This document shows positions 22,201 through 33,100 of a stretch of DNA of 64,000 nucleotides, one piece after another (position 1 is the stretch's first letter; each line of letters opens with the position of its first letter). The DNA is from Collybia mongolica (lineage: Eukaryota > Basidiomycota > Agaricomycetes > Agaricales > Clitocybaceae), in NCBI GenBank assembly GCA_013420905.1, contig JAAXNY010000009.1, forward strand, positions 2,852,001 through 2,916,000, read 5' to 3'. The notes below the pieces were generated by a model. It had not been told where the DNA came from and ran no database searches. It saw only the letters and a program-made list of their open reading frames with translations. Position numbers and translations under genes: made by a program.

Positions 22201-23762
22201 CCAGGTCGTTAGCTGAGGCAAAATGTTGCCCCGACTGGCCGTTGTGGGAGAAAGCCATCCATGAGGAGCTTGCACTACTCAAGGAGGCTGGAACCTGGCA
22301 ACTCATTGACCCACCAACAGATGCAAACATCGTCGGTTCGAAGTGGGTTTTCCACACAAAGAAGGACGCTGCCGGGAACGTTGTGCGCTACAAGGCTCGC
22401 CTCGTCGCGCAGGGTTTCTCACAGGTCCCAGGCGTCGACTACTTTGACACCTTCGCACCTGTTGCCAAACTCGCATCAATCCGCACCACCCTCGCCGAAG
22501 CCGCTGCCCTTGACTGGGACATTCATCTGATCAACATCAAGGGTGCATACCTCAATGGAGAACTTACCTCTGATGAGAAGATCTACATGCGCCAGCCCCC
22601 CAGCTATCATGCGCCCAACTCCTCTGGCAAGGTCTGTGGCCTTGTCAAAACTCTCTACGGACTGAAGCAGTCCAGCCATCGTTGGTACCAGAAGCTTGTC
22701 GACATCATGGTCGACAAGATGGGCTTCTCCCGGTGCGATGTCAACCAGGCCGTGTTTTTTTGCCATGACGGGGAGTCAAAAATCGTTGTACTGGTGCACG
22801 TTGATGACTGCACAATTGCTGCGTCGTCTATGGACCTCATCGTCAACTTCAAGGAGTCCATGAAAGAGCACATTGAAATTACTGACCTCGGCGAGCTCCA
22901 CTGGCTCTTGGGCATCGAAATCTGCCATGATCGCGAAGCCCGCTCCATCCACCTCTCCCAGCGCTCGTATATTGACTCTATCTTGCACTGTTACGGGCTC
23001 CATGAGCTGAAGCCCGTGTCCACACCCATGGAAACCACCACCCGCCTTTCTTCGTCCCAATCCCCATCCACCACCACCGAATTCGCACAGATGCACGACG
23101 TTCCATATCATGAGGCCATTGGCTCCCTCATGTACGCATCCCTCGGCACACGCCCGGATATTTTGTTTGCTGTCCAGACGGTCTCCCGTTTCGCAACGAA
23201 ACCTGGTCCTGTGCATTGGGAAGCCGTCAAGTGGATTTTTCGCTACCTGAAGGGCACCGTTAGCTTATGGTTGTCATTCGGATGTGGAAATCGCAACTTA
23301 ACTGGTTATGCTGACGCCGACGGCAGCATGGTCAAAGACCGTCATGCCATCTCAGGGTACGCCTTCTTGCTTCACAGCAGCGCTGTTTCGTGGAGTGCCA
23401 AACGGCAGGAAATTGTCTCACTGTCGACAACAGAAAGCAAGTACGTGGCACTTACCCACACTGCCAAAGAAGCCCTATGGCTTCGCTCCCTTATTGCCCA
23501 GTTATTCCCGTCCAACCTTGACCCTACCATGCTATTTTTGGACAATCAGTCTGCCATTGCACTGGCACGCGATCACCAATTCCACGCTTGCACTAAACAC
23601 ATCGACGTTTGTTTTCATTTCATCCACTGGATCGTCAAACGCAGCTCCCTCCGCCTTGTCTATTGCCCTACTGAAGACATGGTGGCCGATACCCTCACCA
23701 AAGCCCTTCCCTCTGCCAAAGTCAAGCACTTCGCGTTGCAACTTGGGCTCTTGCCACCTTAA
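19221..23762 (+). pseudogene. gag-pol: Copia Gag-Pol polyprotein, one stop and a mutated RT site
   Basis: About 1,514 codons in one frame. The first ATG is in the primer-binding site (19221); a second is at 19269. In order: UBN2-type Gag; zinc knuckle CWNCGDKGHFQDKCP (~20028); acidic Ser/Asp/Glu linker; protease DSGCSRHMS (20578); GAG-pre-integrase HRRMGHIT; integrase SDLWGP...FVDDHTHW...HSDRGGEYMG; Copia RT (FAPVAKLASIRT, VHVDDC at 22797); RNase H GYADADGS...STTESKYVAL...KHIDV. TGA at 21501-21503 replaces Arg in VE*IRALLHASG. The first RT catalytic Asp of the usual DVK(T/N)AF(L)NG motif reads Asn here (INIKGAYLNG; AAC at 22533). Both changes, and Cys for Arg in HACTKHIDVC, fit CpG transitions. 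This copy should be inactive. Confidence 0.93.
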
Positions 23763-23769
23763 GGGGGAG

Positions 23770-24149
23770 TGTTGGATTGGCAAGGGTGCCAACGCCCGAA
23801 CGCCAAGCCATGTGCGAGGTCATACCATCTGCATGTTACCTTTTCCATTTCATATTTGTACTGTACAACCTTTACCCTCATTCCATAAAGTCCCTGCTAG
23901 TCCCGTTATCTCCCAACGACCCCTATTCCTTTTCACAGAAATACCTGTTAGTTTTTGTCGTCTCACCTCAGCTGTTGCCTTTGCTCTCGCGCACACACCT
24001 GAGGTGAATATTCCCCCTTACATTACTTACAGATCTTGTTACTTACTTGAACCAATCCTAGACTGACTCCGTGTCTAGGTAAATATATTAGCTGTTGCCT
24101 TTGCTCTCGCGCGCACACCTGAGACTGACTCTGTGTCTAGATTCTTACA
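23770..24149 (+). repeat. Copia 3' LTR
   Basis: 380 bp, gap-free against 18837-19216. Followed by ACTTG. Confidence 0.95.
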
Positions 24150-24425
24150 ACTTGTGGGGTGGCTCAAGAGATTGGGAGCACAACTGGGACTGGAGCAGGG
24201 AGTGCAGGTACAGCAGGAGTCAGAGTAGTGATCAGGAGCATGATAGGAACCATGATAGGGAGGAGCAAGGCAAGGAGCAGAAACATGACCATGAATGTCA
24301 TCCTGATGCCCCTCCTGTTCCCAAACTTATTTTCTACTGTAGGAACAGCAAGTGCAGCACACTTGCTCATGCACACACATCACAAAGCTCATTGATATTG
24401 TGTTTTGTGGGCTTTCTGTCATTCT

Positions 24426-24809
24426 TGTTATAAAAATTATGTTCCCATCTTATCTCCATCTTTTTTATGTTATGTTATCTTTTATCTAGTGGGATTGGCT
24501 GTTAATTCATCTATCCCCAGTAGTTACAATTCTCCCATCATTCCCATCATTCCATTTCATCATTTGATTGATGCTGTACACTACCCTGGTTATGTTTGGT
24601 TTACCTCTCTCCATAATTATTCTACTCTGGTCCCCCTTAGGTAGTTCTATACATATATACTGCACCTCTAGCTACTTGTTCCTTAGTCTTGATCTTGTCT
24701 ATTCTCTGCAATACAGACAGGCCTTCTCAGCTCTCTATCTCTTGTGCTCTCTTTCTCCTCTTCTACTCTCTGATATTCTGTAGTGACTGTTATTGTTGCA
24801 TTGCTGACA
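24426..24809 (+). repeat. Solo LTR (384 bp) of another LTR element
   Basis: TGTTATAAAA...TGCTGACA with TG/CA ends, flanked by ATTCT at 24421-24425 and 24810-24814. The left arm of the inverted repeat has the uninterrupted site (minus strand GTCATTCTGAGACTTG), which proves an insertion. It is unlike the Copia and Gypsy LTRs here. Internal frames are not genes. It is the product of LTR-LTR recombination of a full element. Confidence 0.85.
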
Positions 24810-24841
24810 ATTCTGAGACTTGTGTCACTCTAACTTAACTC

Positions 24842-25069
24842 ATGCAGCACATGGAATGTCATATTTATCTAAACATGGAGTATTGTGCTAGTGGGGACCT
24901 CACAAACTATATGAAGAAATGGGGCCATGTCAAAGGCATTGAATACATGCCTTTTGCAGCAATACAATACTATCCACATCCATGGACAGGTGACCTCAAC
25001 AAGATTGTTGTTTGGAGTTTATCATGGCATTTTGGCAAGTCAGGTCCTCTGACATCAGTATTGAAGTGA
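24842..25069 (+). pseudogene. Captured fragment of an Atg1/ULK-type kinase gene
   Basis: The 75-codon frame reads HIYLNMEYCASGDLTNYMKK, then EYMPFAA and YYPHPWTGDLNKIVVWS. Fungal Atg1 kinases have HIYLIMEYC-GGDL-NYIKK, a basidiomycete-type insert ending in YYPHPRTGGL, and then EIVVRSFLRQLA in the N-lobe to C-lobe hinge. Only this hinge exon-sized piece is present. The ATP loop, catalytic loop HRDIK and DFG are missing, and similarity fades after IVVWS (about 25020). Several differences (Arg to Trp, Arg to His) fit CpG decay. The first ~20 codons also occur in the left arm, so the capture preceded formation of the inverted pair. It is not a functional gene. Confidence 0.6.
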
Positions 25070-25511
25070 TTTAGAATGGTGGTTGTAGCTTGTGCACTTC
25101 CTTTGGGTTCAGGACCACATTCCAACCTCATTTACTGGGGTATTAGGCCAGGCAATATGAGCTGGGAGCCATATTCAGACATACCACTGAAATGAGTCTC
25201 AACCCCAACCATTGGTTAGGCCTGTAGAATTGTGGATAGGTTCTGCATGGTAGGTTCTCACTTAGTTGCTAGACACTAAAAACTTTTTGTACAATACATT
25301 ATTTGATTACTATGTATATAATGATGGTGGTGATGCCTGTGAGATCCTCTGAAGGTGGTTGTAATGATGCACATTCAGTAGTGTGGCCATATGGTGGAGC
25401 CCTGTGTGTGACCTTGCTGACAATTTTGCAGTTAGCTTTAAGTCACCTGATATCAATGTGTGGCAGTGCCACAAAATTCCCACCAGCAAACCTAAGTGAA
25501 TATGATGCTTC
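25070..25511. other. Repeat-flanking sequence, no gene seen
   Basis: No recognisable frame; probably the rest of the element that carries the kinase fragment. Confidence 0.3.
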
Positions 25512-26402
25512 TTGATCTTTTACCACCACCATCTGACTGTGGGAATTTGTCCCTCCTGCACTAGGTTGTCCCTAAACTACCTAACACCTCATCCCTAATC
25601 GACATTGCCTTTCATCAGACCACTCTTTTGGCCTGGGCCACTATCCTTTTATACCATATCCAAATTTTTAACTTATCAGAGCTGATCCTGACTATCTGCA
25701 GGGTCATCTCATCTTGCCTGTACTGGGGGCTTCACTAATCTGTTCACATCCACCTCATCAAATACCAGGCCACACGAGGACACCACAACTCTAGTGCTTC
25801 ATGCAGATCCTTAGGGAGTGTCACTGCCAACATTTTCAATGATTTATTTGTACTTGCTTAACCACTACACCCAAACACAAAAGGAGGAAGGGGTCTGGCC
25901 CCCAATCAGCTACTGTCCCTGCACAGAGCACACCTCTTAGGGAGAATGCCAGTTTATCATCCAATGGTGGGATTTAGCAGCCTCATTTTGGAGGGGAGTC
26001 ATCACTTTGGAAGAGCAGTGTGGAACAGGGGGGCAAGTAATAGGGGGATTCAGGAGAGGGGGAGCAGGTTTGAGGTATGGGTCATTCATTTAGATTGGAC
26101 ATTTATCTTTGACACTGGGGGGGAGTAATGGGTTTCCAGGGCAACCTGAAAATACCAGGAGGGGAGTGGAACGGGGTACCAACATGAAGGGAGGGGACCA
26201 TGCCCCGACAAGCAAAGGCAAACCTTTAAGGCATTGGGAGGTTCAGACATGGTACAGTACAATACCATTGGACTGCAGGTATCCTCAGTCTAGACCCGTA
26301 ATATGACCTGGAGAGCAACTTAGTGTACAGCTCCACCCTGATGGCCCATTACAGATTACTTAGTGGTAATAGGTGTTTATGCCCGCATGTAGCTGGGTCA
26401 AA
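25512..26402 (+). mobile_element. Retroposon copy 2, opposite orientation
   Basis: Starts near ATGATGCTTCTTGATC and matches the reverse complement of 6284-7085 up to CATGTAGCTGGGTCAAA. It is about 100 bp longer than copy 1 near its 5' end (25534-25645) and lacks copy 1's final ~35 bp and the A tail, so its 3' end is truncated or decayed. No clear target duplication was found. Confidence 0.65.
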
Positions 26403-26588
26403 ACCTAAGTGAATAAATAAATTGCTCACCTGAATACATAAGTTTCAGAAATAATAAATGTACAAGCAGACTGTCATACAGTGGCAGACAGCACCTGCCA
26501 CTCAGATTAAGGCTCAACTGGCATTTATTTTTTTATTTTTTTGACAGGAGGCACAAGGGGGCACTGGGATCAAAATGCCAGACCAGTA

Positions 26589-26720
26589 CAGTCAACCCTG
26601 TCCTAACCCATACTTGTCATAACCCATACTCTGTAATAACCCATGGGTTTGGGGCTTCCACCAAGTTGGTTTGCAGGGAAATTTGGGCTCCCTGCCATAC
26701 TCCATAACCCATAGGTCCCA
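26589..26720 (+). repeat. pogo left terminal repeat region
   Basis: TIR start CAGTCAACCCTG, followed by three copies of a TAACCCAT(A/G) motif and GGGCTTCCACC. The right end carries the same motifs inverted. Confidence 0.75.
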
Positions 26721-28365
26721 GGGGGGTTTCATAACCCATAATGTACTAAAATTTACACAATTTCTGGTCTCAATGACATCAATATTTTGTCAACGCATCA
26801 AGGAGGGCTGCAAAACCCCAACCACTCGAGGGAAAAAAGCCTAAATAATGGTACCCTGCCTATTAAGCCTGACACCTCAACAAATTCCGTGCCCTGAGTC
26901 AATGTCGAGAAAGCCTCTTGAAGTACTCAAAGCTGGTGTGTCCTGACTCAAGGCACAAATAAAATCACGCAAGGATGAGCTACTTGCCAAGTTGTCCAAC
27001 TGCGAGCAGATTTCAAGTGATGATGAAACCTGGCTTGACAATGAGGCCAATCTCGTTGACGAAGATGCTGTCATTGATCTTCTCGAGAATGCTTCTGACT
27101 ATGAGCGTGGGCTGGGACGGCTGGAGTCAAGGCAGAAGGCAGTGGTTTACAAGCTTATGGAGCTGGGAGGAGGTGTTAAAAAAGCTGTGGGCAATAAGAG
27201 AAAACATTTGTGAAATTTCTAGTGTGAACTTGACATTGATCTCACATTTCTCTGATTTAGGCCCCAAGACTCAGAAGATAGTGCCACAGGCAGAGAAGGG
27301 GAAGAAAGCACCAGTTTTCACAAAGAAAGAGAATGTGATGTTGAAGCAACGGATTGAAATTCTTGACTGGCATCATGCACAGAAGTCCAGCCAAGGAAAG
27401 ACTGCTTTGCATTGGAATGAAGCATACCCAAACCTTTGCCTCAAGCAACCCACCATTTCAGCATGGCTGAAGGACAAGAACAAGTACCGTAAGCAATATG
27501 CAGAGGCGCTCAGAAGGGGACAACCCAGGAATGCAAAGCACGTCAAGCAGACAGAGCATCCAGAAGTCAATGAGATGCTGGAGCTGTGGGTTACGAAGGC
27601 CATGTCAGATAATATTCATGTCAGTGGGGAGATTCTCAGGCAGAAATGGAACTGCTTTGCTGATCTTGTGGGCGTGCCAGATGATGAAAGGCTTGCCTTG
27701 AGTGAAGGGTGGCTGGAAGCCTTAAAGAAACATTGTGGTTTGTGGAACTACAAGTGGCATGGTGAGGCCGGTTCTGCAAACCCCAAGGATATTGAGCGCA
27801 AGCGCAAGAGACTTTGCGAGCTTATCAGGAGGCATGGATTTCATTTGAAGGACATCTTCAATATGGACAAGACTGGCCTTTTTTGGGCATGAGTTGGATT
27901 CCTTCACTGACATAATTTCATGTACTTACTATGGCTCCTTCAGAATGCCTCCAGACCATGGCCTGATGAACAAGCCATCTTCTGGAGTGAAGGGCAACAA
28001 GAAGCAATTGATGTATGCATTCACAATCAATGCCACTGGTACGGAAAAACTCAGACCCATCATCATTGGGAAATTTGAGCAACCACGACCATTTCAATGA
28101 AAATTGGGGGTGCAGCTTGGCTTCTACTATCAAAGTAATGCAAAGGCCTGGATGACCACAGTCCTTTACCAAGAATGGCTTCGTGACTGGGATGCAAAGT
28201 TGCGATGTGAGGGATGCAAGATCCTTCTGTTCCAGGACAATTTTAGTGCACACAACCCACCTGAGGATCTCACGAACATTGTGGTTGAGAACTTCTCCCC
28301 TAATCTGACAGCTCATGTTCAACCCACTGACACAGGGATCATTTGCTGCTTCAAAGCACACTACC

Positions 28366-28813
28366 TGTAAGGGGAACTCCATTTCCGCCTTACTTCGCCG
28401 ATCTAGCCTTACTTCGCCAAATCTCACTCCGCCGACTTCTACTTCGCCAATTCGCGACTCAGTCATCCCGCCGACTTACGATACAATTTCTCTGCTTACT
28501 TCGCGCTCACTCAATTACATTCACTACATCGCACGTTCATTACCTATGCCCACACGCACCCCCACTCTCTACTTCACGCGCAGTTCGCCGCCGGACTTCG
28601 CACTTGTTCGGACTATCAAGGGCACGGTCACGTGACCTTTGCTAGCCCAACGCGTGTCGTCGTACCGCACCGGGAACGTGTATTTAATGTAGTACTAGGT
28701 ATATAGCACACCCCCCCTGATGGAGGCTCCTCAGAGTATTCTCTTAGGATCCCCTCCTCAGCGTCGGCCCGCTCTACTAAGTTCGCGTGCACTCCGCCGG
28801 AGTTGCCCTTACA
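28366..28813 (+). repeat. Gypsy-2 5' LTR
   Basis: 448 bp, rich in CTTCGCC and CCGCCGACTT-like short repeats. Gap-free against the 3' LTR. Confidence 0.95.
28700..28742 (+). promoter_or_regulatory. Gypsy-2 LTR TATA box and inferred transcript 5' end (self-primer)
   Basis: TATATA at 28700-28705, then AGAGTATTCT at 28733-28742, 33 nt downstream. That decamer is the exact reverse complement of 28816-28825. Same layout as Gypsy-1. Confidence 0.7.
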
Positions 28814-28815
28814 GT

Positions 28816-28825
28816 AGAATACTCT
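28816..28825 (+). other. Gypsy-2 primer-binding site (self-priming)
   Basis: AGAATACTCT lies 2 nt after the LTR end, complementary to LTR bases 28733-28742. The 2-nt offset is the same as in Gypsy-1. Confidence 0.65.
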
Positions 28826-28973
28826 CACCAGCAGAGACCGCGACCTCACCACAGCCATTGCCAAATTCCGATCGGCAGAAACTGTCAGCTCCGATACAGA
28901 ATCCGTCAAGACCACGCGAGAATCGCCCTCTCCACCCTCCTCCGAACTAGAAGTGGAACTCCTACTCCGGCCA

Positions 28974-30140
28974 ATGGACGCCGAAACGAGGATGGATAAC
29001 ATCAAACGAGACGTAGGAGATCTCAATAGGAAGGCGGAGGAACAAGCTGAGCAGCTTAAGAAGCTCACCGACAGCATCAACGCGCTGATCACGCTCCAAA
29101 CCGCGGCTCCCCCACCCCCGGTCAATACCCCTGCACCCAGCGCCCCTGTAAATAATGTATCAACACCTCCCCCCGCGACCCACGTTAATTCGGAATGACC
29201 TTCGGCACTCCGGCCATCGCTTCCCGATGACTTCGACGGATCGCGCGAACGAGGGCATGCGTTCATTAACGCATGCGAACTGTATATAAATCTTGTACCA
29301 CACCAGTTTGCGGATGAAGTGACGCAGGTACGGTGGGCGTACACCTTCATGAAGAAAGGCCGAGCGTATCTGTTCGCGGACCGGGCCATGCGATACCAGA
29401 CCGCTACCGGGAACCCGAAGTACGCGACATGGGCCCTATTCCACGCCGACTTCGCGGTCAACTTCTTCGTGCAGAGCGAAGCGCAGTGGGCGATTACGAG
29501 GTTGGAAACGAGCAGCTACCACCAAGGATCGCGATCGGTGGACGACTACACGGATGAGTTCAGGGATCTCATCGACAAGTCGGGATACAAGGAGGGGTTG
29601 ACGATTGTGGTGAAGTACCGGAAGGGACTGAGCGGGGAGATTCAGTCGCAGATCGCGACGATGGCAGTGGGATGACCAGCGGACGATCAGCCGGAACAGT
29701 GGTATGTAGCGGCGATGAAGTGCGATGAAAACCGCCTCACCAACGAGGCCTTCCTGAGCACTAAACCGGCGGCTCGCGCACCTCCCGCACGCACTACCTC
29801 GGCGTTTCGCGCACCGCCGCACTTCTCAGCCCCGACGCTGCAACGGATGGCGCCACCACCACCTCCGCCGCCCCCTGCTCTCCCTCCACCAGTTCCGATG
29901 GATGTAGACGCGATGCGGAGGGCTCAAACAAACATCGAGACCTGCCACCGATGTAAGCAGCCGGGCCATTTCCGGAAGGACTGCCCCCTCCGCTACAACA
30001 CGCGGTTCATGTCAATGGAGGAGCAGCATGAGTTCGCGCAGCACATCTTCGCGATGATAGATGCACAAGTCGAACCGCCGGCGGAAGAAGGGGAAACGTT
30101 CGCAACCACTCAAGAGGGTTTTGTAGCGGACAGCGAGTGA
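28974..30140 (+). pseudogene. gag: Gypsy-2 Gag, two in-frame stops
   Basis: Frame 0 with the first ATG at 28974; the frame is open and coding-like upstream to 28818. A coiled-coil-like N-terminus (RMDNIKRDVGDLNRKAEEQ) and Pro-rich linker are followed by a capsid-type Gag domain (FDGSRERGHAFINACELYI, then TRLETSSYHQGSRSVDDYTD), a poly-Pro stretch and the zinc knuckle CHRCKQPGHFRKDC (CX2CX4HX4C). TGA at 29196-29198 (E*PSALRP) and 29673-29675 (G*PADDQP) both fit CGA (Arg) to TGA. It ends EGFVADSE with TGA at 30138-30140, overlapping the pol frame. Confidence 0.88.
30116..30122 (+). promoter_or_regulatory. Gypsy-2 -1 frameshift heptamer
   Basis: G GGT TTT, in phase with gag (CAA GAG GGT TTT GTA), five sense codons before the gag stop. 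The -1 frame is open from here into pol. It is the same heptamer in the same Glu-Gly-Phe context as in Gypsy-1. Confidence 0.65.
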
Positions 30141-33100
30141 ACAGTACGCCCTCGCTGTCATCTGTAAATAGGTTCGCGTGTTTAGAAGTTGAGAATACAA
30201 TTGAAATTTCCCAAACACCCGAAACTACTACAGAAGCCGTACAAGATACCATCCCCGTCCCTAAACCGCCGCGCCAGAGACTCCCCCGATGGGAACGAGC
30301 TCTACCCAAGCGATTCGTAGTCGCTGCCACCCCCAGCACTCGCTCGCTGAAGCTCAAGATTGAACTTCAGACGACCGACACAGGCGAGACATTCACGACG
30401 AACAGCTTGGTAGACTCGGGAGCAACGGGCCTTTTCATCGATTCTGAATTCGTGCGGAGGAACAGGTTGACCTCGCACAAGCTAGTTCGCACTATTCCGG
30501 TGTTCAACGTCGACGGCACTCCGAACGAGAACGGGTCTATTTCGGAGATCGTAGACCTCATCCTCCGGTACAACGGTCACTCAGAACGCACCCACTTCGC
30601 GGTCACCAGCCTAGGGAAGCAGGATCTCATACTGGGCTACACTTGGTTGCAGGAGCACAACCCAGAGATCAACTGGCAGACCAACGAGGTGAAGATGAGT
30701 CGCTGTCCCGACAAATGTCGGACCTGCGCGAACGAGGTTAAATCGGAAAAGGCGGAGAAGCGTAAATTGGAGGCCCGCATCAACGCCTGTTGCGCAGGAC
30801 CCATGCCCGAACCAGAAACAGAAATTGGAGAGGTTCCCGACTCTGAGCACGAAGGAGATATCGCCCTTGAAGATTGCATCGAAGAGGGCGACCGTATCTT
30901 CGTGGTCAACATCGGCGAACCAGGACAGTTTCAGAAGGCACCGGAAGAGATTCGGACAACCCAAACCATCTCGCAGCGACTAGCAGAAAAGATCCAAATG
31001 GAAGCCCGGAAGAACGCGTCCCAGCAGATCGCAGACTCCTTTGATCGTAATGCACAACCCAAGACGTTTTTCAATCTAGCACCGGCGCACGTCCATGAAT
31101 TTGAGGATGTGTTCTCCAAGACGTCCTTCGACGCTCTCCCAGATCGCCGACCGTGGGACCACGCGATCGAACTCGTCCGCGACGCAGAAGGGAAATCCTG
31201 CAAGGTCTACCCGCTCTCAGTCGCCGAACAAGTGGAGTTGGACAAGTTCCTCGAGGAGAACCTCGCCTCTGGTCGGATCCGCCCCTCCAAATCGCCAATG
31301 GCTTCGCCATTCTTCTTTATCAAGAAGAAGGACGGTTTGCTACGCCCAGTACAGGACTACCGCGTTCTCAATTCACTGACGATCAAGAACAAATACCCAC
31401 TCCCACTCATCTCCGACCTCGTCAACAATCTTTGGGGAGCGAAATACTTCTCCAAATTCGACGTTTGCTGGGGATACAACAACGTCCGAATTAAGGAAGG
31501 TGATGAGTGGAAGGCCGCATTTCGCACAAACCGCGGAATGTTTGAGCCCCTGGTAATGTTCTTTGGTCTCACTAACTCGCCGGCAACGTTCCAAACCATG
31601 ATGAACGAGATATTCCACGATCTCATCATGGAAGGAGTGGTATGTGTCTACATCGATGATATTCTAATCTACACAAAGACACTCGCCAAACACCGCCGAA
31701 TTACGAGGTTAGTTCTCCAGCGACTCCGCGAACATAAACTGTACCTGCAACTGGACAAATGCGAATTCGAGAAGACCCGAATCGAGTATCTGGGGCTCAT
31801 TATCTCGGAGGGGCAGGCAGAGATGGACCCGGTCAAGGTTGCCGGAGTAGCGGAATGGCCAACGCCCACGAACAAGAAGCAAGTGCAGTCCTTCTTGGGC
31901 TTCATGAACTTCTATCGGCGGTTCATTCGCGACTTCTCCCATATTGCGCGGCCATTGTTTGATCTCACCGGTAAAGACGTGCCTTGGAAGTGGGGTGAGT
32001 CGGAGCAGGAGGCATTCGAAGGGTTGAAGGAAGCGGTGTCGTCTAAACCGGTACTGATGTTCGCAGATGACAACCGGCCGTTTAGGGTGGAGGCAGATAG
32101 TTCGGATTTCGCGACCGGCGCAGTACTTTCGCAACTCAGCCCGGAGGACGACAAGTGGCACCCGATCGCGTTTTCGTCAAAGAGCCTCAACGTGGTCGAG
32201 CGGAATTACGAGATACACAACAAGGAAATGCTTGCCATCATTCGCGCACTCGAAGAATGGCGACACTTCCTTGAAGGCGCGCGACACGACTTCGAGATCT
32301 GGACAGACCACAAAAATCTAGAGTACTTCCGGACGTCCCAGAAGCTAAATCGGAGACAGGCCAGGTGGTCACTGTACCTCTCCCAATTCAACTTCTCGCT
32401 GCACCACAAGCCCGGACGAAGTATGGGTAAGCCAGACGCGCTATCTCGCTGAGCGGACCACAGCAATGGAAGCGAGGATAACCGCGATCTAGTCCTCCTC
32501 AAACCGGAGTTGTTCACAATCCGCGCGCTGGAAGGAATGGTCGTGGAAGGAGAGGAAAGGGACATTCTGCGGGATATTCGGAGAGGCAATTGCGAGGGAC
32601 ATCAGGAGGAAGCGGTGGTGAAGGCAGCGCAGGAGTTGAAGAAGTCCGCAGGAAAATCGGTTCGGAGCGCAGAGTGGAGGGAAGCGCAGGAGTTGCTGTA
32701 TTTCTGCGATCGCATCTACGTCCCAAAACACGCTGACCTTTGCAGACGTATAGTTGCGCAACATCACGATTCGCGAATTGCGGGACACGCCGGAAGATGG
32801 AAGACGTTGGAACTCGTATCGCGCAATTACTGGTGGCCTCAAATGTCGCGCTACATCGGCGAATACTGCAAGACATGCGACCTCTGTCTCCGAACGAAGG
32901 CTCAGCGTCAACTTCCAAGCGGCGAACTTAAACCGCTGCCGATTCCGGAAGGTCGCTGGGACGTTGCAAGCGTGGATTTCATTGTGGAACTCCCCGAGTC
33001 GCAAGGGCATGATGCGATCATGGTAGTGGTGGACACGGTGGGTAAACGCGCGCACTTCATCCCAACCACGACGACAATTACCGCGCTTGGATTGGCGAGG

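Larger units (their letters stand above)
18837..24149 (+). mobile_element. Full-length Ty1/Copia retrotransposon
   Basis: 5,313 bp with 380-bp LTRs at both ends (TGTTGG...TTACA) and target duplication ACTTG at 18832-18836 and 24150-24154. One long frame (19221-23762) covers gag to RNase H, with a single TGA. LTRs differ at 14 of 380 sites, 13 of them CpG transitions. It is inserted in the right arm of the inverted repeat. Polypurine tract AAGGGGGAG lies at 23761-23769. Confidence 0.96.
18652..24907 (+). repeat. Inverted-repeat unit, right arm, split by Copia and a solo LTR
   Basis: It mirrors the left arm from CACACCATCTGAG to CCTCACAAAC. Removing Copia (with one ACTTG) and the solo LTR (with one ATTCT) restores collinearity with the left arm (about 567 against 560 bp). 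The kinase-like fragment continues past the arm end to about 25020. Confidence 0.8.

Noticed and set aside
6284..26402. A ~20-kb element with 0.8-kb terminal inverted repeats (left 6284-7085, right 25512-26402)
   Set aside because: The left copy has its own 11-bp target duplication and a 17-nt A tail, so it is an independent retroposon insertion; the right copy is a second one in opposite orientation.
14014..32452. In-frame TGA codons as programmed readthrough or recoding
   Set aside because: They fall at different domain positions, each replaces an Arg codon by one CpG transition, and the homologous element keeps Arg.
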